Positions 36,701-46,200 of a DNA stretch of 64,000 nt are shown here, piece after piece. Numbering within the stretch: position 1 is the first letter of the stretch; every line of letters begins with the position of its first letter. Source of the DNA: Siderastrea siderea (taxonomy: Eukaryota; Cnidaria; Anthozoa; Scleractinia; Rhizangiidae); assembly GCA_964030785.1 (NCBI GenBank), contig OZ034969.1:33546601-33610600 (forward strand). The letters run 5' to 3'. Position numbers and translations under genes: made by a program. The notes beneath the pieces were generated by a model. It was not told the origin of the DNA and searched no databases. It saw only the letters and a list, made by a program, of their open reading frames with translations.

Positions 36701-39700
36701 GTTGACGTTGTTTGATTTACCCCAGGATTGTCCATGTTTATGATTGTACAGTTGAACCACAATTACCCAGTCTTGCTACAACACCTGAAAATAGTGAAAG
36801 ATTTGAGCCCTAGTTTAAAAGTTACTGAGCCCTACTAGAGAGGTTTTCAACTGAGTGTCGTAAACCAAAACCAAAGCAATTACATGTACCCTACCCAGTA
36901 ACAACAAAAACGTATTTCCCAATGAACCAATCAATGTAACCGGCGCCAAGCACGGGAAGACGTGTACGACTAGGTTACTATTGGGTGTGGTGTTACTTCT
37001 GATTGGCTGAAAAAGTGGCCCGAGATGTGGTAACCAATTACAGAAAAAGTAAAACCGAAGGAACGACAATCAATGACTGAAACATTGTTAGGAAATCCAA
37101 GGAAACTGGGATTCACTTTTAGAAAGCGTGGCATCGGAGAGATTTGAAGTTTTAGGGAGGACATTTACTTTTAATAGACATCTCAAGCATCTATTTGACC
37201 AAATATGGTACTTTAATGAGACATCCTTGCACTTTTTCATTACAGGCGCGTCTCACTGTCATGCCATGTCAGACAGGACAGCTCCGAATCACAGGGATAA
37301 AATACAGCCTGACTAGTGTGGCTATTAATGGACCAGTTGACGAGAAATTCTCCATAGCTTCTGTGCCAAACTCTGCCATGACTGCCGTCAGTATCTTAGG
37401 GAGACTAGACTTGGTAGTCAAAGGACAGAGGCTGAATAACACCAAAGCTGAGAAGACAAGCGTCGTCCATGCGCAAGACAATCGACTCAAATTAGAGGTG
37501 GTGTCAGCAATGCCACTACTAGAGGTGTGTACTGTGTCTCGTGCTATTCACGTGTCAAAATCTCAAATTTTACAGATGGTTTCTGGAAAATTCGATATTA
37601 AAAGAAGACATGGAGCTGAAAATTCGATTTCAACAATTCTTCCCTCCTCTCCTTCTAGTTAATGTTGTTTTGACTGCATGGCAGTAGTCTCATGAAACGC
37701 CAGGCCTTTAAAGTGGTACTATGATCAAAAAATCACTTTTATTTTTTCTTCGGATTTCGAAACTATGTTTGTTAAACACTCCCCAAGCGAAATTATAAGC
37801 GTTAATTTTGAGAAGAAGACCGTTAATTTAAACTGCAATTTTCCGGTTTAATGGTCCGCCATTATTACACCAGAAAGGATACAATGACGTCATACACTCA
37901 AGAGCTGTAAAATGTAGTGTGTGAACGCGGCTTACAAATTATGCAAAACACGAGTTTGAGAGTGTGAAAGCTCAAAACTCCCGTGCTGCATACTAAATAA
38001 GGCACTTTCACACACACTGCATTCTACAGCACCATGGTTTCTATGGAAACTAAATCACATGATTGTATAGGCAGATTTACTGAAGCAATGCGTTTTCACT
38101 GGTGGAAAGCAATTCCTTGTGACAAAAGTGATGTTTTGAGGCAGAAAATCAGCCAGATTGGCACATACACACCTCCTCAATGAATACTGCATTTTTGTTG
38201 GATAGTTTTTTTTTTTGCGTTTTAGTATTCTATAAGAAGTACCACTGAACCTTTTGGGAAATAGAGTAACATTGTGTGGAAGCATTGATCTTCTTATTGT
38301 TTTATCACTATTCACAGGTTCGTTTTGCTGGATTTCCAACCAATCTCCTTTGCGACGAAGTGGTGCAAACTGTGGCCGAGTTCACGAACTGCAGTGATTG
38401 TCACCTTGAAAAGCTCTACATCACCACTCCCAACCCTGAATTTTTCACTTTCGGTGGGGTGCCAGCGTCAACAGCCGAAACTACTGAGAAAACAACTGGA
38501 AGCAACATTAAATGTGACTCGGCAGTGAGTGACATCACGCGAGTCTCTGAAGTGCCCATTACAGATGGTGGCCTTGCTCCTGGGTCATCTGCCAAGCTGC
38601 CAGTTTGGATCCAAGGTCACAAAAAACCTGGCAAATTCAAACGAGAGGTGCTGTTTTACTACTTGCCTGCGGACAAAGCATCCATTATGAGGTGAGATGG
38701 GTTTAATTGTTGGCTAGAAGGTGGAAATTACTTGTATTCCAAATGTGCTAAATATTTTAATAGCCTCCAGAACTCATACTTTTACATGACATAATTTTTA
38801 TTTTTAACATAATTTTTATTTTTATATTTTAATATAGTTGAAGAAACAGAATTTTAATATATTTTTACAGTTTTTTTAGCTTAGTTAATTGTTGTAATTA
38901 GGCTTTTTAAATGTATATAAATATTTTTTATTATATATATTAATTACGTTTTTAGTTAGGTAGGTTAGGTGTCCACAATTAGTAGAGGTGACTTTTCCCC
39001 TCAGCTACTACAGTTTTTGACACGTTAATAAAGCTATTATTATTATTATCTTATTTTAAAAAGATGACGTATACTTTATTACAGCTTTGCAAGTGAAGTT
39101 TATCCATCTTTCCCCGGCTAGTTCAATATCTGATTAATTTTATTGTTTATTTTCCTTCAGCTATCGAGTACTTCAGCATGTCTTTGACATGACCACTAAC
39201 AGCTCTGTTGCTGTGCGTGCCACTGCAAGACGGAACAGACACTCTGGTCTGTCTCCAAGGTATGTCATGATTACATAAAACATCCGATCCTCTATATTAT
39301 TTTAAAGTTTCAATAATTAGGGGTAAGTATAATGTCAAACGTTAAGGTTATGTGCAAAGGCTCAGTTTCAAAGAATTACCCTATTTTGTTTCCAAACAAC
39401 ATAATCATAAAGGGTTTTTAAGCGTTTGTTGTTTTAAATAAGATCCTTTCTCCAATGATCCCCTTTCCTGCAACAAGTACCCCTCTCCCCTGAAATTTAC
39501 TTAAAGAACAAACAGTACAACACTATAATGCAATGCAATGCAAGTTTACTGTTTCATGGGCTTAGCTGTGTAGTGAGCTGTTGCAGTCCAGAGATTGCGA
39601 CTGCTTACCACCAGCTACTTTGGTATTCCACATGTAACTAAAACGTAACCTAATGTTCTTGTCCTGTAGTTCTGAGGATCAAAATCAGCTGATTGTTGCA

Positions 39701-42700
39701 TTGGATGTAGAGAGTCTTGTGCGGGTCAGTGAATTGACTACTTTTAGGTTAACTGTGGTTATTAGCCTACTTCCCCAACACACCTTGGTTTTCTGTAGCA
39801 CACAGTTACAGGATGGAATGGGTGATATTCTTACACCAATTCTTCAGGGGCTCATTTTACGTGATTATATGGAGGTTTAACATGCGGATCAGCTACACAG
39901 TGCTGGGCCACTTTTGAAGGTTTATGTTCATGTGGCTTATTTGGCTTAGAAGAGGATGTATAGTTGGGTCTGTGCTTTTTGTGGATCTTTTGGCGCGACG
40001 GTGGATGTAAGGTACGAGAAGTTATGCGTATGTGCTTGCTTGGGTCTGTATGTTCTGTGGCGCGTTTGTCTCGACTGTTAGTTGTCCAATAAGCAAATGA
40101 CCCGGTACCTTTGGTATCTGATTAAAAGATTCCTTGTTTTGTAATTTGGTATAAATTTCTTACCTAAACGCAATGGCGGCGCGGCCTACTTCCCCTTCGC
40201 AAACGGTCGTTGCCATTTTTGACGGTCGATGCCATCATTGGTAACCAAGCCTTTTGTCATGGTAGATGTAATAATATATGCTCTGGATTAAGTCACAATA
40301 AGGTAACAAATACATTTTTAAATAGTCTTAGAAAGAACAAAGTTTAAGCCCAAGTTGAAATTACGTTAAAAGTTCTGGAAAGGGCTAGGGTCACCTATTA
40401 TAGATGTATCAGTTATGAAAGACAGTTAATTATAATATATACTTTAATTTTTCGGAATTGTGGCGGATTGGCACGGTAGTGTAGTGGTAAGGGAGAGAGA
40501 TTAGCATACGAAAGGACCGGGTTCGAATCTGGGTTGTGAATGTCTTTCTTTTTAGTAGAAAAACTTTCAATAATAGTTCAAAAATTTTCTAAGTGTCTTA
40601 AAAATGGCAACGACCGTTTACGAAAGGGAAAATTGCGGCGGCGCGGTGGTGTGGTGGTTAACGCGTTGGACTTCAGATCTGATGGTCGGTGGTTTGGGGC
40701 CCATCGTGTTGTTTCCTTCGACAAGAAACTTTGCCCCAGATTGTCTCTCTCCACCCACGTGTTTAAAATAATGGGTACCAGTGACATACTGCTGGGAGGT
40801 AACCCTGCGCTGGACTTGCATCCCATCCGGCAAGGGGGGAGAAGCAATACTCTCAGTTGCTTCATGCTACACAAACCGGGGCCCTCCTTGGCTTGCGTGC
40901 GACTTTACCTACCTAAACGCAAAAACAATTACCAGTCCCCCTCCCTAGGTCTTTGAATGTGAAGTCTCAGTAATCAAATGCTTGTTTTGCCCGGCCATTT
41001 TTTAAAATGGCCGGGCATTTTTTAAAATGTTGATCAGTTAAAACTAATTAACAGTGGATGAAGCCTCTGTCATAACTACGTAATGGCCTTTGTGTACCTG
41101 TTTGCAGAATTAGCTTTAAGCTCCAACTAAGAAAAAGTCAGTAATGGTCCGTCGCGTTATTAATTTTCATCCATTCTGTTGGGAATGCAGGGTGAAGTTG
41201 CAAGAAAGCACCTTGAATTTTCTGTAGTTCAGGTGTCTTGTGCGAGCAGAAAGTGGACTCTGCAGCCGCTGAGCCACCACAAGACAGGTGATGTCCTGTT
41301 TGATACAATGAACCATGTGCTGATCAACAAGCCGTGATGATGATGTTTTTGTTTTAATCTCTTAAAAGGCTAAGGGCAACTTGAAGAAGATTTTTACAGT
41401 TAACTAACCACCTTACATAAGATGAAAAACAAGTGTCTTGTGAATTATATAAGAATTGTATTTCTTGCGCTTTGCACAAGCGTTTGAAAGTTGTCACGTT
41501 AGCCCACTCGCTTCCTCAATAAGTAGCTGTGGAGCAGAAAAGAGACTTAAGGAAGGAACAAGAGGAAACTCGCAACAGACAAACTAGTGTATAGCCTTGG
41601 AAATATCTGTCCTCAACGCAACAAAATGTGTGAGTTCAGGATAGGGCCCTTCAGCCGCCTGCAGAGCTATGCGCATCCTCTCGTGAGATGACCAAAAGGG
41701 CGAATTAAAAAGTTAAATCCTTGGCTCACGCGTAGACAAATTGGGACAATACCGAAGCCGCACTCGATAACAAGTGGTTGCTGGTTAATTGCTTATGACT
41801 TGCATTTGTACTGCTCAGTCAATAGACCATTTTCATTATGACGTCACACACGCAAAGGTTTCTGGTAGTTGTAGTAAAGATTGCGCCCAGGGTCGCTCAA
41901 TCGCGGGAAAATTCAAAATAATCCACAAAAACACATGCAATGCAATGGCGGCGAGTTTTATCGTTTCGCACATGGTGCGTTACAAAACTTTTTATAGCGG
42001 ATGGCCTCTTGTACGCTCGATTTTCGGGACGGTAATTTTACATGCATCCTTAGGATGAAGTCTTTTGGAGACATTTCTTTTAAAAGCTTGTTGCTACAAG
42101 GAAAAGACCTGAAGAATACTCGACGGCGGTTATAGAAGAAATTGGAGAGGTTCAATAGGGCAAGGAAATCCTTGTTCGAGAACAGACTGTAACTATTGTC
42201 AGTGTCGTTTTTTTAATATTTCCAAGGACAACGATCGATTTTTAAGTATTTCTTCCACTTCAACCGTTGGTAAATTACATATTTGACTGTGGATTGACTT
42301 CTTAAGAATTTTTTAACTGAGCGAATCCACATTTACAATAGCTTTCTTAAATGTTTAAAAAACTTGCAGAAATTTGGCACAAAACAGTGCCAAGTTAAGT
42401 GGAATTATACTCGAGGCATTTTGCTTTCCCAGGACAGCAAGTGCTATTCTGAATATTTTTTTCACACCTGAAGGCTTGTTTTCCCTTTTTTCTCTGTTTG
42501 TCTTTTCATGGAATTTCGTATTAAAATCTTGAAAGTTTAGCAGGCACGCCTATAAACTTCCAAGATTTTGTCTTTGTAGGTTTTGTTTATTAAGCTTACG
42601 TCTTATTTCGCAAAATCGTATGGTGAAAATAATTCAAAAAAATGGTAAAAGAAACTATTCTAGACCGAGTTAGTGTTGTTTCTCAAGCCAGTTTTCTTTC

Positions 42701-43209
42701 CTTTGGTACTGCACTGGTTGTTTCAAAGCAAAAAATCGTTCGGCTGTCATTGCGAATATAAACATTGCCTGCTTTTTCAGTTGACGGAATATTTCAATCA
42801 TCTTTACATGTTTTGCGTTAACTAGTAGTAGTGAATGGCTCAAAGCGAAATATTGTTAAAATGTATATGATTTGTTTTGTTTTATTAAATCTCAGAGCGA
42901 GTCGCTCAAAGCATTTCAATGGGTTCCTCGTTTTGTTTTGCACTATGCTAGATATAAAATTTTTATTGCTTCGATCTCCATTTGGTTCTGTTATTTAAAA
43001 ACTGTTCTAATTGTTCTATATCTCCTTTTTAAGGGACAGTTGAAGACTCACTATTTTAGACTTACATATAATTTTTAACTCTATATAGGTGTACGTAAAT
43101 TTTACTCTCTTTTTAATTAATTTTAATGGCAGAAACATACATTTCCTTTTCGTTATATTTGTAATGCGCACTTGTATTTATGTTAATTTGCGCAATATTA
43201 AGTAATAAA

Positions 43210-43281
<72 letters not shown>

Positions 43282-46200
43282 CATCTCAGAAACTCCTTCC
43301 TCCCCTTCGATTCTTTTTCTCATGAGGGAAGTTATATTGGCACATTGTTAGACACGTTTTCAGGTGCTACACACTCGGTAGCCAGAATTTGGGAAAGACG
43401 TTTTCTATTGAAACGTTCGTTAACAACACTTCGTGATTCCTCGTTTATTGAAAAAAAAAAAAAAATCTCGACGCTGAATTTCTTTGAATTTGTATAGCAA
43501 TCGAACACACAACTTTGTAAAACACCTGGTAGCTTGCCTTGGCCGACATGGCGCTTCTGCTGATTTTTTGGCACTTTCCCGCGATCGCGCGACACTGGGC
43601 GCGATCTTTACAACCTTAGCACGTGTGTCGTCATAATGAAAATGGTCTATTCTCAGAGGTGGAATTTCAGTCCAACGATGTACTTCTAGACTGAGTTGAG
43701 AGGATTGCTAAAGGTTGCCATTTCTTACTTTATCCTTCTTTTTATACTTTGAACAGACGGTGCAATTAAAGTGAGATATGGAGAGACGGTCATTGTCCAG
43801 TTCAAGGCAACAAAACGACAAGGTAAAGTAAACTGCATTCAGTTTAGATGTCAGATGTTTTCAATTGCTTGTGTTTTTTGCGTAGTGCTATATGACGTTG
43901 AGCTTTGTTACTGACCCTGACAATCACGGGCTCAAGTGTTGTGAAAATGTCCGCCCTTCTCCCCATATTCATTGTGCTGCAGGAAATGTGTTTGTTAAAT
44001 TGAATCGGCATTCCCAATATATGTAGTGTAAGGCTGTAGCTGAAAGATAACGTTGTAAGCGTGTCGTGTATGTTAGAACTTCAATCTGTGTTGCGATTCC
44101 TGAATATAATAACAAGATCGTTGATTTGTTGCAGATGAATCCAGTTCTCCGGATGAACTCCATTTCAGTCACGTGTGCTTTGTAGAGAATGAAGTAAGGA
44201 CAGAATTGAAGAATTATCACGTGCAAATAAAATGAGTTTAATGACACTGCAAATTGCCTCAGCTCAGCAGCTAATACGCCTTCTTTGCTGTGTGCTTTTA
44301 GTGAGCGTCACGCGTAAACATATTTTTATCTGAAAAAATGCAAGAAAAAAGAAAAACAAGGTTTATGAATGGATTTGTTGTACCGAATTTAAAACATCCA
44401 GTTACTTGTTACTTGATTTCCGAAACTAGCAATTGCCCTTGTTACAAGGAAATGTTTGGCGGGTGGGCATTCTGTACATGTGCCCTCATGTTGAAAATAT
44501 ATTCCTTCACTTAATCTATTCCTTAATCTATGCCCTATTCCTTCACTTAATCCAATGTTAAAAAAGGCCATGCTGTTTCGAAAAACGCCTTTGGCAATAA
44601 CCAAGCACAACTCGCTGCAAAGTAACTGGAAGCGTGCAACTGACACATACGACATGTAGTTTGTCACAAGTGCGAGCTATATGCAATTCTGTTCATTGAA
44701 CATTGTGCCCAGTTGTGGTTGTTGTGAGGTTTTAAAACGTGTGTGGTTTGTTTGGTTTATTCTGTTCATAGATCCCAGCCTCGTGTTCGCCTGCGGTTGA
44801 CTTTTTCTTCAGATCTGAATCCTGGGAAGAGCAGAGAAAACTTTCCCAGAAACAAGGATCCGAGAGTGTAGATGACACCTCACAGGTTGATATTGGTTTG
44901 ATTGTGTTTTGGCAGGTAAGTCGAGTCTCATGTTAAGGTTTTTAAAATTTCACGTTGTAAATTAGAGATATAAAACATGCTTGAGTACCTAAAATCAAGG
45001 TTCGTAGCGTCTTGGAAACCCTTGACGACCCTGAATTTTTGAGGAGACCTGTTTGAAGGTCTCGAAAGACTTGAAACTATTCTAATGTAATTCTAATACC
45101 TCCAAGTTCTTTCAAATGAATTTCCCTTAGAGCCTTTAATCTAGTTTGAAAGTGCTGAAGAAAGGTTGATTCTACATCACTCAACAGAAACGAACACTTT
45201 TTTTATAATCTCAGAAGGTCAGTTTTGTGGCAAAACATGATGAAGTATTGCCAAAACATGTTCGTAGGTTTGATGCGATCTCTCCTTAATCTTTCTGTCA
45301 AAACAACAAAAACAACAACAAAAAATGTCCCGGAAAGTCTTGAAAAAGTCCTTAAATTTTTAGCTTGAACTCTCCATGTCCAGTTCAGTCTGGTGTGTCT
45401 TTACATGTTTCAATCAGGTTCGTTACTGCAGAAATGACAGTGGTTTTTTTAGGAGTTGTTGGTTACATTTGTATTTCCGATGTAAGTAATTCCTCAGTTT
45501 TGCATTGTTGTCACTAAGAAGTAAAATATTATTTGTCTCTTTCTGTCTCGTCGTCACCAGACGTCATATATAGACAAAGATTTCCAAAAGCAAATCGTCA
45601 ATGGTCAGAGCCACGTTAATATCAACAGACTGGCGGAAACAGTATCAGCCATCACACAGCCTCCGGTAAGGCACTATTTGTAACATCTTCCCTTCATCTG
45701 TTCATTAAGTGCAGTGTGTTCACTGAATTTGTTACATCAGTGCCCCCCCCCCCCCCTTAAACGAACAAGAAACATTTTAGGATTCCCTTTGGCTACAGTG
45801 GAGGCTTTGGCCTGGATGCTTGCGGGAGTAGTTGAGGCATCTCCCTGTTGCCCAGGTGTTGCTCTTAGGACCTTGTAGCGGTCTCTATCATGAACGTTTT
45901 TTTCATGGGGTGGGAGAAAACTCGTCTAGTGCTGTCCTTTGTCAGACGTTCCCTCTCGACGCAATCTGGCCTCAGATTACAATAGTCGTACAGTGCCATG
46001 CAACAAGCGACTGATTAAACAATGGAGTTCTTCTGTCGAAGGCACTATCGAGTGATAGGTTGCCCGAGGAAATTTGATGTTCACAACAAATATTATGTAT
46101 GAAGTTTGAACATCAAATTTCCGAGGGAACCTGTCACACAAAGAGCCTGAAACAGAAGAACTATATTGTTTTTATTGTACAACGCTAAATTTTGAGCGAA

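Noticed and set aside
40470..40540. Functional tRNA gene
   Set aside because: A and B boxes are present, but the acceptor stem does not pair and a SINE follows; more likely tRNA-derived repeat.
43180..43497. Frame with a long poly-Tyr run
   Set aside because: Translation of the ATT microsatellite.
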